Shown: positions 46,177-54,587, counted from the first letter of the stretch. The stretch is 64,000 bases of DNA from an uncultured Granulosicoccus sp. (GCA_947499955.1 CANMQI010000016.1:83907-147906), one strand, 5' to 3'. The notes: generated from the sequence alone by a model not told the origin. Program-made: numbers and translations.

Positions 46177-46955
46177 CTCGCCAGCAGGAACGTTCGGACA
46201 AATACAGCGCGCCGGCCTTGTCGAAGGGGCTGGACATACTCGAGTTTCTGGCCTCTGAAGCCGAGGCGCAGAAGAAGGCCGATATTGCCCGCGCACTGGA
46301 ACGATCCATCAGCGAGATATTTCGCATGCTGGTGGTTCTGGAAGAGCGCGGCTACGTGGCCTTCGATGAGCATAGCGAGCGCTATTCCCTGACCACCAAG
46401 CTGTTCGAGGTTGCCCATCGCTATCCGCCGATCCGCCGGCTGTCCACGGTGGCTGCCGCCTCCATGCAGACGTTGGCGCGCGAGATCAACCAATCCGTGC
46501 ATATGGCCATTCGTCACGATACCGACATACTGGTCATCGCCCAGGTGGATTCGCCGGGCAACAATGTGACCTCGGTTCGTCTGGGGGCGCGCATTCCCTT
46601 GATTCAGACCGCGTCGGGGGCTGTATTGACGTGCAATCTGTCGTCGGAGGACCTGGCTCTGCTGAATGAGAAGCTGGCCGAGCAGCCGGCAAAGCTGCGA
46701 CGCCTGTTTGCCCAGAACCGGGAATTCGCCAGCAAGAACGGTTATAGCGAATGTACCTCCATGGTGGTGGAGGGCATCACCAATATCTCGGCGCCGGTGT
46801 ACGACCACTCGGGCCAGATCATCGCCGCCGTGACCATCCCCTTCGTCAAGCGGCTGACCGCTGGTGAGCATCCGGGCATGGTGCAGTCTCGCAAGGCCCT
46901 GATGCAGATGTGTCGCAACATCTCGCAGATGCTGGGAGGGATGGCCAGCGACTGA
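46173..46955 (+). CDS. IclR-family transcription regulator
   Basis: 260-residue regulator with an N-terminal winged helix (residues about 15-70, ADIARALERSISEIFRMLVVL is the recognition region) and the IclR effector-binding C-terminal domain (about 85-255, TVAAASMQTLAREINQS then SAPVYDHSGQIIAAVTIPF). It starts with TTG at 46173, which overlaps the preceding TGA stop, so it is coupled to the dehydrogenase gene and the operon's last gene. It likely senses the sugar or a pathway intermediate and controls the promoter at 39296. Confidence 0.88.
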   Translation: MTRQQERSDKYSAPALSKGLDILEFLASEAEAQKKADIARALERSISEIFRMLVVLEERGYVAFDEHSERYSLTTKLFEVAHRYPPIRRLSTVAAASMQTLAREINQSVHMAIRHDTDILVIAQVDSPGNNVTSVRLGARIPLIQTASGAVLTCNLSSEDLALLNEKLAEQPAKLRRLFAQNREFASKNGYSECTSMVVEGITNISAPVYDHSGQIIAAVTIPFVKRLTAGEHPGMVQSRKALMQMCRNISQMLGGMASD

Positions 46956-47056
46956 GGGAGCAAATCCCGGCAACGTCACTGTTCCGTCATCTGTGGCTGC
47001 GATGCTGTGCGCTTCTGATTTCCCGCACATCCATCCACCATCCGAGAAAGAATGAC

Positions 47057-48319
47057 ATGAACGTTTTCATGAGCGGTGTTGTACTGGCCGTTGCCAGTGC
47101 CGCCAGTGTTGCCTCAAGCGTAGCCATTGCCAGTCAATATGATCCGGTCCATATGGGGCCGCGTCCGTTCTACCTGGTTGATCAACTGCCCGAGGGAGAA
47201 CTGAAAGAGACTCTGCAAGGATGCGCAGTCAGCAAGACACAGTATGATCGTCGCAATTTCTCGATTGCCCATCGTGGTGCCTCACTGCAATTCCCCGAGC
47301 ACACCATGGAAGCCTATCTGGCAGCGCACCGCATGGGAGCTGGCGTTATCGAATGTGACGTCACGTTCACCAGCGATGCCGAGCTGGTCTGCCGGCATGC
47401 ACAGTGTGATCTGCACACCACCACCAATATTCTGGCGACACCGTTGGCAGAGAAGTGCTCGATTCCGTTCAAGCCTGCCGAGTACGATGAAAATGGTGAG
47501 ATGATCGAAGCGGCTGAGGCGCGCTGCTGTGCCAGTGACCTGACTCTGGAGGAGTTCAAGTCGCTCAAGGGCAAGATGGATTCGTCCAACCGTGCCGCAA
47601 CGACTGTCGAAGACTACATGGGTGGCACTGCCGATTTTCGTACCGACCTCTATGCCACGGGCGCCACACTGCTGAGCCACAAGGAAAGCATCCAGCTGAT
47701 CAACGAGCTGGGTGGCCAGTTCACACCGGAACTCAAGGGTGTCAGCGATGGCTTCGGCGATTCGGGTCTGACACAGGCGAACTATGCCCGCAAGTTCATT
47801 CAGGAATACGTGGATGCCGGTATCTGGTACGAAGATGTCTGGCCACAGTCCTTCGACATCGATGACACCGCACTGTGGATTCGCGAGTTCCCGACATTCG
47901 GCCAGCAGGCTGTCTGGCTCGATGGTCGCAACCCGGCAGACATGGCTGCCACGCCACCGACACAGGACGAGTTTGCCGCACTCAAGCAGGCTGGTTTGAA
48001 CATCATTGCACCGCCCATGCCGATGCTCCTGAGCACCGATGACAATAACCAGATCGTGCCTTCCGTGTATGCCGTCAATGCAAAGGCTGCCGGTCTGGAC
48101 ATGATCTCCTGGTCCTCTGATCGCTCTGGCCGAATCGTTGAGGAAGTCATCAACGGCAATGGTGCCTATTACTACCAGAGCACGCTGGATGCCCTGCAGA
48201 GCGATGGCGATATACTGACCACCATCGATGTGCTGGCGCAGGATGTCGGTGTCATCGGTGTGTTTTCCGACTGGCCGGCAACCACGACCTTCTATGCCAA
48301 CTGCATGGATATGCCTTGA
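47057..48319 (+). CDS. Secreted glycerophosphodiester phosphodiesterase
   Basis: 420-residue exported enzyme that splits glycerophosphodiesters to glycerol-3-phosphate and an alcohol. Signal peptide residues about 1-27 (SVAIAS end). The GDPD TIM-barrel signature is IAHRGASLQFPEHTMEAY near residue 70, with ECDVTFTSDAELVCRH (metal ligands E, D, then H) near 100. A region near residues 125-165 carries extra cysteines (CSIPF, CCASD) and may form disulphides. The ATG at 47057 is used with AGAAAG before it; the open frame begins earlier, inside the iclR gene. Probably a phosphate- or glycerol-scavenging enzyme. A 7-bp hairpin follows. Confidence 0.85.
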   Translation: MNVFMSGVVLAVASAASVASSVAIASQYDPVHMGPRPFYLVDQLPEGELKETLQGCAVSKTQYDRRNFSIAHRGASLQFPEHTMEAYLAAHRMGAGVIECDVTFTSDAELVCRHAQCDLHTTTNILATPLAEKCSIPFKPAEYDENGEMIEAAEARCCASDLTLEEFKSLKGKMDSSNRAATTVEDYMGGTADFRTDLYATGATLLSHKESIQLINELGGQFTPELKGVSDGFGDSGLTQANYARKFIQEYVDAGIWYEDVWPQSFDIDDTALWIREFPTFGQQAVWLDGRNPADMAATPPTQDEFAALKQAGLNIIAPPMPMLLSTDDNNQIVPSVYAVNAKAAGLDMISWSSDRSGRIVEEVINGNGAYYYQSTLDALQSDGDILTTIDVLAQDVGVIGVFSDWPATTTFYANCMDMP

Positions 48320-48351
48320 GGGGCAATCCATAGCCCTGGTGTCACGTGGTT

Positions 48352-48368
48352 CCTGTCCTGAGGACAGG
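48352..48368 (+). terminator. Hairpin after the GDPD gene
   Basis: CCTGTCC (48352-48358) and GGACAGG (48362-48368) pair around a TGA loop, 33 bases after the stop. No T-run follows. Confidence 0.35.
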
Positions 48369-48444
48369 CGCTGCGAGCCTGAGTGCTGGCCGGTGTCGGA
48401 TGCATGCTGACGTGTGCGTGCAATCGACTCCGGCTTGCCAGTTT

Positions 48445-48459
48445 CCGGTATACCGGTAT
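48445..48459. promoter_or_regulatory. Palindrome upstream of ppk2
   Basis: CCGGTATACCGG (48445-48456) is a perfect 12-bp palindrome, and ATACCGGTAT (48450-48459) a second one overlapping it. They lie 35-48 bases before the ppk2 ATG. Possible operator; binding protein unknown. Confidence 0.4.
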
Positions 48460-48492
48460 TTTGATAAATTGAACGAAAAACGTATTCTGACG

Positions 48493-49425
48493 ATGACTGA
48501 TCCAAGAAAGCAGCACGCACTGAATGAAACCGAGTGGCTCGAGGACGAACTGGAAGAGCTGCTCAACGAAGATATTGCACCGCTGTTCGACGGGCTTGAA
48601 ATGCCCGAAGAGCTGCTGGAGATCTACGCCGAGGCGCCGCCATCACAGCTGTCCCGGTCTACCTATTTGCGGGAGTTGCTGATTCTGCAGCGAGAGCTGA
48701 TCAAGCTGCAGGACTGGGTGGTCCACAGCGGCGAGAAGGTTGCCATCATCTTCGAAGGGCGCGACTCCGCCGGCAAGGGTGGGGCGATCAAACGCATTAC
48801 CCAACGCCTCAACCCGCGTGTTGCCAGAGTGGTGGCCTTGAACAAGCCCACCGATCGAGAACGATCCCAGTGGTATTTCCAGCGCTATGTGCCGCATTTG
48901 CCCTCCGGTGGCGAGATCGTACTGTTCGATCGCTCCTGGTACAACCGTTCAGGTGTGGAGAACGTCATGGGTTTTGCAACACCGGAACAGGTAGAACAGT
49001 TCTACCAGGATGTCCCCGAATTCGAACGCATGCTGGTCCGTTCCGGCGTGCGACTGATCAAGTACTGGTTTTCCATCACCGATGAAGAACAGCAGCGCCG
49101 TTTCAGCATGCGAATCCATGACCCGTTGAAGCAGTGGAAGCTCAGCCCGATGGATCTGCAGGCACGCGTACAGTGGGAGCAGTACACCAAGGCCAAGGAG
49201 CAGGCGTTCGAGCGAACCAATATTCCTGAAGCCCCCTGGTTCATCGTGGAGGGCAATGACAAGAAGGTTGCCAGGCTCAACTGCATCAGCCATCTGCTGG
49301 AGCAGGTTCCCTATGAAGAGGTGCCACACGACCCCATCGAGTTGCCCGAACGTGTCTACAACTCCAATTACGAGCGTCAGGTACTGCCGTCGGAATTGTA
49401 CGTCAAGAATCGCTACGGGAAATAG
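48493..49425 (+). CDS. ppk2: Polyphosphate kinase 2 (PPK2)
   Basis: 310-residue polyphosphate kinase 2 family enzyme, single-domain class. It transfers phosphate between polyphosphate and nucleoside diphosphates. Walker A-like FEGRDSAGKGGAI lies at 87-99; FDRSWYNRSGVENVMG near 140 and the lid-type RRFSMRIHDPLKQWKLSPMD near 205 are family hallmarks. The ATG at 48493 has no visible SD; the frame is open much further upstream with no family sequence. A TTGATA/TATTCT pair (48461-48488) would place transcription start at about the ATG, so the mRNA may be leaderless. Confidence 0.9.
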   Translation: MTDPRKQHALNETEWLEDELEELLNEDIAPLFDGLEMPEELLEIYAEAPPSQLSRSTYLRELLILQRELIKLQDWVVHSGEKVAIIFEGRDSAGKGGAIKRITQRLNPRVARVVALNKPTDRERSQWYFQRYVPHLPSGGEIVLFDRSWYNRSGVENVMGFATPEQVEQFYQDVPEFERMLVRSGVRLIKYWFSITDEEQQRRFSMRIHDPLKQWKLSPMDLQARVQWEQYTKAKEQAFERTNIPEAPWFIVEGNDKKVARLNCISHLLEQVPYEEVPHDPIELPERVYNSNYERQVLPSELYVKNRYGK

Positions 49426-49437
49426 CGGATCTCAAGA

Positions 49438-49476
49438 GCTTGTCCGGTCCAGACAGAGCGTCTCGACCGGACAAGC
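49438..49476. terminator. Long hairpin between convergent ppk2 and dgoA
   Basis: GCTTGTCCGGTC (49438-49449) pairs with GACCGGACAAGC (49465-49476); inside the loop AGAC pairs with GTCT, so the stem is 16 bp with one mismatch. Very stable; likely end of the ppk2 transcript. Confidence 0.65.
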
Positions 49477-49491
49477 GCTATTCAATGGGCA

Positions 49492-49531
49492 GGCGTCAGC
49501 CAATGTCAGCTGACCCGAGCCAGCTGACGCC
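49492..49531. terminator. Second hairpin between ppk2 and dgoA
   Basis: GGCGTCAGC (49492-49500) pairs with GCTGACGCC (49523-49531) around an inner palindrome GTCAGCTGAC. It lies immediately behind the dgoA stop (49543) and probably serves the leftward transcript. Confidence 0.5.
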
Positions 49532-49542
49532 AGTCTTGACTG

Positions 49543-50160
49543 CTAGCCGTTCTTGCACTGATCGTAGGCGGTCACGATGGCCTTGGCACGGCTGGCCACA
49601 TCCTCCACACTGAACCCGGGCTTGTAGATGCCGGTACCGATACCGAAGCCACTGGCCCCGGCATTGATCCACTGAGCAAAGTTGTCGGGGCCTACACCAC
49701 CCACGGCATAGGTTTCAGCACTGGGCGGCAGCACCGCCTTCAGAGCGGCCAGACCGTCGGCGCCCAGCAATGAGGAAGGAAAGAACTTGAGGCCGTCAGC
49801 GCCGCTTTCCAGCGCCAGAAAACACTCGGTGGCGGTCATGACCCCGGGGTAGGAAAACATGGCATGAGCCTTGGTTGCCTTGATGACCTCGGGGTTGCAG
49901 TTTGGTGACACGATCAGCTTGCCGCCAACGGCAGCCACATTCTCGACATCCTTCACGCTCAGCACGGTTCCGGCACCGATGAGGGCAGAATCTCCGAACT
50001 GTTTCACCAGCATCTCGATGCTGGTGAAGGCATCCGGAGAGTTCAGGGGCACTTCGATGGAGGTGATGCCGGCGTCGATGACCGCTGCCGTTATATCGAC
50101 CACTTCGGCAGGGGTCACGCCTCTCAAGATGGCTATCAGATTCCGGTTCACTGTACTCAT
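49543..50160 (-). CDS. dgoA: 2-dehydro-3-deoxy-6-phosphogalactonate aldolase (DgoA)
   Basis: 205-residue class I aldolase of the KDPG/KDPGal family. It splits 2-keto-3-deoxy-6-phosphogalactonate into pyruvate and glyceraldehyde-3-phosphate. Features: AILRGVTPAEVV near residue 10, GAGTVLS near 61, the catalytic Lys in DGLKFFPSS near 127, and VGGVGPDNF near 153. The ATG overlaps the dgoK stop by four bases, so the two genes form one coupled unit. The Glu-vs-Gly details that separate KDPG from KDPGal aldolase cannot be settled by eye, but DgoK next to it supports KDPGal. Confidence 0.88.
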   Translation of the reverse strand: MSTVNRNLIAILRGVTPAEVVDITAAVIDAGITSIEVPLNSPDAFTSIEMLVKQFGDSALIGAGTVLSVKDVENVAAVGGKLIVSPNCNPEVIKATKAHAMFSYPGVMTATECFLALESGADGLKFFPSSLLGADGLAALKAVLPPSAETYAVGGVGPDNFAQWINAGASGFGIGTGIYKPGFSVEDVASRAKAIVTAYDQCKNG

Positions 50161-51098
50161 GACTCCTGTTGTGTGTGATAGGCGGCAATCAGACCGGCCA
50201 GTGTCAAGCTGTCCCCATCGGCCACGGCAACGCGAGCCTCGACCTGTGACAGGGCTTGTGCATAGAGCCCGGCCAGTCTGTTGTCTCCGACAATGGTAAC
50301 GTGTTTATCCTGCCAATACGCTTTCGTGGCTGCGAGTTCGGCGCCCAGCAGCAAGCCGGACAGTCTGGATTTCAATTCGTATCCGGGAACATCGTTGATC
50401 AGGTTTTCGGCCCGCAGGGCGAATAACTGACTGGACAGACTTTCAGGCGCTGCAAGAATATCGGAAACGCCTTGATTGAAGGCATTATCGGACCACTGTG
50501 TGTCCTGCATGGAATGACGTAGAACTGACTGGGTGGACAACAGAGCGAACATCTCGCCACTCATGCAAGTCTGGAATCGTGTGATGCAGGCCTCTTCCAG
50601 CTGTGCCCATTTGGTATGGGTGCCGGGCAGGCAGACGGTGCCGTTGAAGGTGGGTGTCTGGTGTAGCAGACCGGCGATCTGGGTTTCCTCGCCACGCATG
50701 ACATCGGCTGGGGACGCCTGCTTCACGCCAGGCAGAATGGCAACGCTGATCCGGTCATCGTGGGTACTGACAGCGTGAGCCTGGCTGCGGCTGTTGGCAT
50801 CGACAGGTGTTGCGAGATAGCCGGCATCGCTCCAGCCCTGTCGAGCTCCAACCATGCCACAGCAGATAACCGGAAGTGTCTGACCTGCTTGCAGCCAGGG
50901 TTCCAGCAGAGCAATCAGAGTCGGTTCGAACTGATCCGGTTGCAGGCTGCCCATACCGGCGCTGGAACCGAGCGAGTGCAGGGGCTTGTCATCGGCTCCC
51001 ATGACCCAGACGCGCAGATTGGAAGTTCCCCAGTCCACACCTGCCCAGACGGGCGCTTGTTCTGCTGTTGCGTTCACTGTATTTCTCATTGTTGCCAT
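50157..51098 (-). CDS. dgoK: 2-dehydro-3-deoxygalactonokinase (DgoK)
   Basis: 313-residue kinase that phosphorylates 2-keto-3-deoxy-galactonate at C6 with ATP. N-terminal phosphate-binding WAGVDWGTSNLRVWVMG near residue 18 and CLPGTHTKWAQLE near 160 are family hallmarks. Length matches DgoK (about 300). The ATG at 51098 and a second at 51089 are both possible; neither has a clear SD. It precedes dgoA with a 4-base overlap, divergent from the NCS2 permease. Confidence 0.88.
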   Translation of the reverse strand: MATMRNTVNATAEQAPVWAGVDWGTSNLRVWVMGADDKPLHSLGSSAGMGSLQPDQFEPTLIALLEPWLQAGQTLPVICCGMVGARQGWSDAGYLATPVDANSRSQAHAVSTHDDRISVAILPGVKQASPADVMRGEETQIAGLLHQTPTFNGTVCLPGTHTKWAQLEEACITRFQTCMSGEMFALLSTQSVLRHSMQDTQWSDNAFNQGVSDILAAPESLSSQLFALRAENLINDVPGYELKSRLSGLLLGAELAATKAYWQDKHVTIVGDNRLAGLYAQALSQVEARVAVADGDSLTLAGLIAAYHTQQES

Positions 51099-51227
51099 TC
51101 GATTGAAAGGAGATTGCTGGCTGCGCGACCGAGGGCTGCGGCATCAGCATCGCTCATGTCTTTCCGGTTACTTCCACTGCATCGTCGGAGGTTGCGAATC
51201 GAGCTGTACGATAACTCATGAATAATG

Positions 51228-51264
51228 TTCACAACATTGTGTGCAAAAATGTGTGCAATATACG
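51228..51264 (+). promoter_or_regulatory. Possible NCS2 permease promoter and operator
   Basis: TTGTGT (51237-51242) and TATACG (51259-51264) form a modest sigma-70 pair. TGTGTGCAA occurs twice (51238-51246 and 51250-51258, 12 bases apart) across this promoter, and CACAA-CA-TTGTG (51230-51241) is an imperfect palindrome. These suggest regulator binding for the permease. Confidence 0.4.
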
Positions 51265-51310
51265 GTTCCCTCGTGTACATTCGAGACAGGTCAAAAAATC
51301 GGAGCACTAC

Positions 51311-52708
51311 ATGGCACGTACTCAAGCCGGCATGACGTCCGCGCAGATGCGCGATCCGAACTACTTTCCGGGCATCGTCAAGGGAACCCCCCTGGGCATC
51401 CAGCATGTGCTGGCGATGTTTGTCAGCAATGTCACGCCAGCCATTATAGTGGCTGGGGCAGCAGGCTTCGGATTCGGTTCTGCCGATATCTCCGACATGA
51501 TCTACATGATCCAGATGTCCATGGTCTTCGCCGGTGTGGCGACGCTGATCCAGACGATCGGCATGGGACCCATGGGCGCTAGACTGCCAGTGGTACAGGG
51601 CACCAGTTTCGCCTTCATACCCATCATGATTCCCATTGCCATTCAGTTCGGCATGGCAGCGCTCATGGGGGGCATCATCATCGGCGGCATCTTCCATTTC
51701 TTTCTGGGGACCATCATCGGTCGCATACGACACTGGTTGCCACCGCTGGTGACCGGCCTGATCGTGCTGATGATCGGCCTGGCGCTGGTCAAGGTGGGCA
51801 TCCAATATGCCGCCGGTGGCGTCCCCCTCATGGGCACGCCGGAATACGGCGGTCTGAATCACTGGGGACTGGCTCTGCTGGTCATCTTCGTGACCCTCGG
51901 TCTGAAGTTCTTCACCAATGGCATGATGTCGGTATCCGCTGTCCTGCTGGGCCTGCTGGCAGGCTATGTGGCGGCCATTCCCATGGGGATGGTCAGCTTT
52001 GACAATGTGGCGAGAGCCTCCTGGTTCTCGGCACCGGATCCATTTCACTTCGGCATAGAATTCAATGCTGCTGCCATCATCGGTATGTGTCTGATGGGCG
52101 TCATATCGGCGATCGAGACCGTGGGTGATATCTCCGGTATCACCAAGGGTGGCGCCGGACGTGAAGCGACCGACAAGGAAATCACCGGTGGCACGCTGGC
52201 TGATGGTTTCGGAACCGCGCTGTCCGGAGTGTTCGGTGCACTGCCGAACACCTCCTTCAGTCAGAACGTCGGCCTGATCTCCATGACCGGTGTCATGAGT
52301 CGCCATGTCGTGACCATTGGTGGTCTGTTCCTGATTCTCTGCGGTCTGGTGCCGAAGTTCGGTGCGGCCATCTCCAGCATGCCCATTGCGGTTCTCGGCG
52401 GTGGTGTCATCGTGATGTTCGGCATGGTTGCCGCAGCCGGTATCAGCATGCTGGCTGATGTCGTCTGGAATCGACGCAGCATGGTGATCTTTGCCATCGC
52501 TCTGTCCGTGGGGCTGGGTCTGCAGCTGGAGCCGGGCGCCTTGCAGCACCTGCCTGCAACGATCAAGGTTCTGATGACATCGGGACTGTTGCCGTCAGCC
52601 ATCATTGCCATCGTGCTGAACATCGTCATTCCACACGAGCCGGAAGAAGAATCTCCGGACATGGATGTGGCCTCACCAGCATCCAGGGTCAGCGGCTCCA
52701 CGAACTGA
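51311..52708 (+). CDS. NCS2-family purine/uracil permease
   Basis: 465-residue inner-membrane transporter of the nucleobase-cation symporter-2 family (uracil, xanthine or urate permeases). About 12-14 helices; family motifs are VVQGTSFAFIP near residue 96, ISAIETVGDISGI near 268 and GALPNTSFSQNVG near 305, close to the substrate site. The ATG at 51311 has a GGAG SD; the open frame starts at 51218. It is divergent from dgoK but belongs functionally to nucleobase uptake, not to sugar acid breakdown. Xanthine/urate versus uracil cannot be told here. Confidence 0.88.
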   Translation: MARTQAGMTSAQMRDPNYFPGIVKGTPLGIQHVLAMFVSNVTPAIIVAGAAGFGFGSADISDMIYMIQMSMVFAGVATLIQTIGMGPMGARLPVVQGTSFAFIPIMIPIAIQFGMAALMGGIIIGGIFHFFLGTIIGRIRHWLPPLVTGLIVLMIGLALVKVGIQYAAGGVPLMGTPEYGGLNHWGLALLVIFVTLGLKFFTNGMMSVSAVLLGLLAGYVAAIPMGMVSFDNVARASWFSAPDPFHFGIEFNAAAIIGMCLMGVISAIETVGDISGITKGGAGREATDKEITGGTLADGFGTALSGVFGALPNTSFSQNVGLISMTGVMSRHVVTIGGLFLILCGLVPKFGAAISSMPIAVLGGGVIVMFGMVAAAGISMLADVVWNRRSMVIFAIALSVGLGLQLEPGALQHLPATIKVLMTSGLLPSAIIAIVLNIVIPHEPEEESPDMDVASPASRVSGSTN

Positions 52709-52718
52709 GTTGATGCAA

Positions 52719-52742
52719 GCCTGCCTCATGGAAGAGGCAGGC
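52719..52742. terminator. Hairpin between permease and LysR genes
   Basis: GCCTGCCTC (52719-52727) and GAGGCAGGC (52734-52742) pair perfectly around a six-base loop, ten bases behind the permease stop. No T-run; candidate terminator for the permease and possibly the convergent LysR gene. Confidence 0.5.
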
Positions 52743-52838
52743 AGCGGCAGACAGCGGGGCAAGGCAGGGCGCAGCAGGCACTCGGCGCGGCCCCGTTTCC
52801 ACATTTCCTGATCAGGCTTTTCCCTGACCGGCAGTGCA

Positions 52839-53804
52839 TCAACCAGCCTGTGATGTTGCCGTTGTCAGCTCGGCCAACCATTGTCTGAACAGACCGGCCG
52901 CCTCTGAATGACGAGTACCCCGGGTTGCGTCGGCATTTGCGCCAGTGTCGTTGAGTGGGCCGGAGGCGGTGTGCGTACCCGGTGTCACAGGCTCCAGCAG
53001 GTAGTAATTCCAGGACTCCTTCACCGAGATGTCGGAGAGCTGCACCAGACGAGCACTGTGCAGATCGTCCTGCAACATGGCCGGAGGGCACAGGGCGACG
53101 CCCTGACCGGCCAGAACCGCTGCGCGCAACAGATTGAAATCCTCGAATACCGGCCCGGACAGGGACTGATCACTGTCATGGGCCTTGCGGAACCAGGTTT
53201 GCCAGCCTTGAGTATCCGAGTCGTGCAGGAAGACGAGCGTGTTGCTCGCGCTCAGCAGGTTCTCCCCGTTCAGTGTGGTGGCAATGGCCGGACTGCAGAC
53301 CGGGACACTGGCACCGGGCAGCAGGTAATGGGCTTGTGTGCCGGGTATATGTGGTTTGCCATCGGCATAGACGAAGGCAAAATCCACATCGGTGAGATCC
53401 AGTGCCTGGCCGTGAAACGCGTAGATGACGCGGGTGGCAATCTCGGGGTGGCGCTGCCGGAACCCGGACAATTGAGGAATCAGCCAGCAGACAGCCACGG
53501 ACGGGATGGCGGCGATCACCAGATCTGCCGACCCGCTGTTGCGTGGTCTGGCGCGCTCGCAGGCATGCTGGATTTCCGCCAAAGAGTGGCGAAGCGTGTC
53601 TGCCAGCTCCTCGGCGCGCTGCAGCGCGCGAGGTCTGCTGCCGCTACGATCGAACAAGGGCGCATCGAACCACTGTTCCAGATGACGAATCTGGTGGCTG
53701 ACCGCTGACTGGGATACACACAGCTCATCGGCCGCAGCGCGAAAGCTGCCATGCCGGACAACGGATTCGAATACACGCAGCGCATTCAGGGGGAGTTGAG
53801 ACAT
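52839..53804 (-). CDS. LysR-family transcription regulator (GcvA-like)
   Basis: 321-residue regulator. N-terminal helix-turn-helix LNALRVFESVVRHGSFRAAADELCVSQ region (about residues 6-40, split here across the motif) is very typical of the GcvA/AmpR subgroup, including VSHQIRHLEQWF after it. The C-terminal effector domain (about 90-300) is complete and has an extended tail. Convergent with the NCS2 permease; target not evident. A 12-bp palindrome lies 42 bases upstream of the start. Confidence 0.85.
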   Translation of the reverse strand: MSQLPLNALRVFESVVRHGSFRAAADELCVSQSAVSHQIRHLEQWFDAPLFDRSGSRPRALQRAEELADTLRHSLAEIQHACERARPRNSGSADLVIAAIPSVAVCWLIPQLSGFRQRHPEIATRVIYAFHGQALDLTDVDFAFVYADGKPHIPGTQAHYLLPGASVPVCSPAIATTLNGENLLSASNTLVFLHDSDTQGWQTWFRKAHDSDQSLSGPVFEDFNLLRAAVLAGQGVALCPPAMLQDDLHSARLVQLSDISVKESWNYYLLEPVTPGTHTASGPLNDTGANADATRGTRHSEAAGLFRQWLAELTTATSQAG

Positions 53805-53846
53805 GGCTGGGCAGGCGATCCTGACATGAGAAAAACTAAAGCATGC

Positions 53847-53858
53847 ATCAAATTTGAT
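53847..53858. promoter_or_regulatory. Palindrome upstream of the LysR gene
   Basis: ATCAAATTTGAT is a perfect 12-bp palindrome with the AT-rich character of LysR-type boxes, 42 bases before the ATG of the LysR gene. It may be an autoregulatory site. Confidence 0.45.
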
Positions 53859-54086
53859 CGGTTGAACAGAGCGGCGCGGCAGCGCACTCTCCCATCGGCG
53901 GCGCAGCCTGCGTCAAAGCGGCAACCGTGGGCACACCCGAGCACGAAGTGGCTCTGCATTCCACTGGCCGTGGCCTGTATCGTCATGGGATGATGGGCGA
54001 TACAGTGGCATGGCACAGCTTTTGTGTGAAAGCGGGTCTGGCAATACGGCTTTGCCTCTGGAATTCCGCTGACCCCGATCCTCGCA

Positions 54087-54587
54087 ATGCCTGGCAAGAT
54101 TCCCATCATCATCGATATCGAAGCGTCCGGCTTTGGCGCTGCCAGCTACCCGATAGAGGTCGGGCTGGCCATGTCGTCCGGTCAGCGCCACAGTCTGTTG
54201 ATCGAGCCTGCCAGTGACTGGTCACACTGGGAGGCCTCGGCCGAAGCGATTCACGGAATTTCCCGAGACACGCTGCGTCGACATGGCCGGCCGGTCAGGG
54301 AGGTGGCAGAAGCATTGAACGATTTGCTGACGGGCCGGTCCACCTACTGCGACGGCTGGGTCGTGGACAAACCGTGGATGACAACACTGTTTCAGGCAGC
54401 AGGTGTTGCCATGCAGTTTCGGCTGAGTCCCATCGAGCAGTTGATGAACGAGGCGCAGGTGGAGCGTTGGGATACGATCAAGCAGCAGGTGCTTGCGGAG
54501 CACGATGAATCGCGCCATCGGGCCAGTTATGATGCCTGGATCATCCAGCAGACCTACCGTCGTTCCTACAAGCAGGCAGGTCGATAA
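54087..54587 (+). CDS. DEDDh-type 3'-5' exonuclease-like protein
   Basis: 166-residue protein with an RNase T/DnaQ fold. The four acidic residues can be placed: IDIEASGFG near residue 9 (D, E), YCDGWVVD near 88, and the HxAxxDA motif HRASYDAW near 144 with the final Asp. EAIHGIS near 54 is typical. Small, single domain, without fused partners, so a structure-specific or RNA-trimming nuclease is possible. Target unknown. It is divergent from the LysR gene. Confidence 0.75.
   Translation: MPGKIPIIIDIEASGFGAASYPIEVGLAMSSGQRHSLLIEPASDWSHWEASAEAIHGISRDTLRRHGRPVREVAEALNDLLTGRSTYCDGWVVDKPWMTTLFQAAGVAMQFRLSPIEQLMNEAQVERWDTIKQQVLAEHDESRHRASYDAWIIQQTYRRSYKQAGR

Noticed and set aside
51086..52549. Open frame of 487 codons antisense to the NCS2 permease
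   Set aside because: The translation is rich in His, Asp and Gln with no recognisable domain; it is the complement of a GC-rich membrane-protein gene, which often leaves such frames open.
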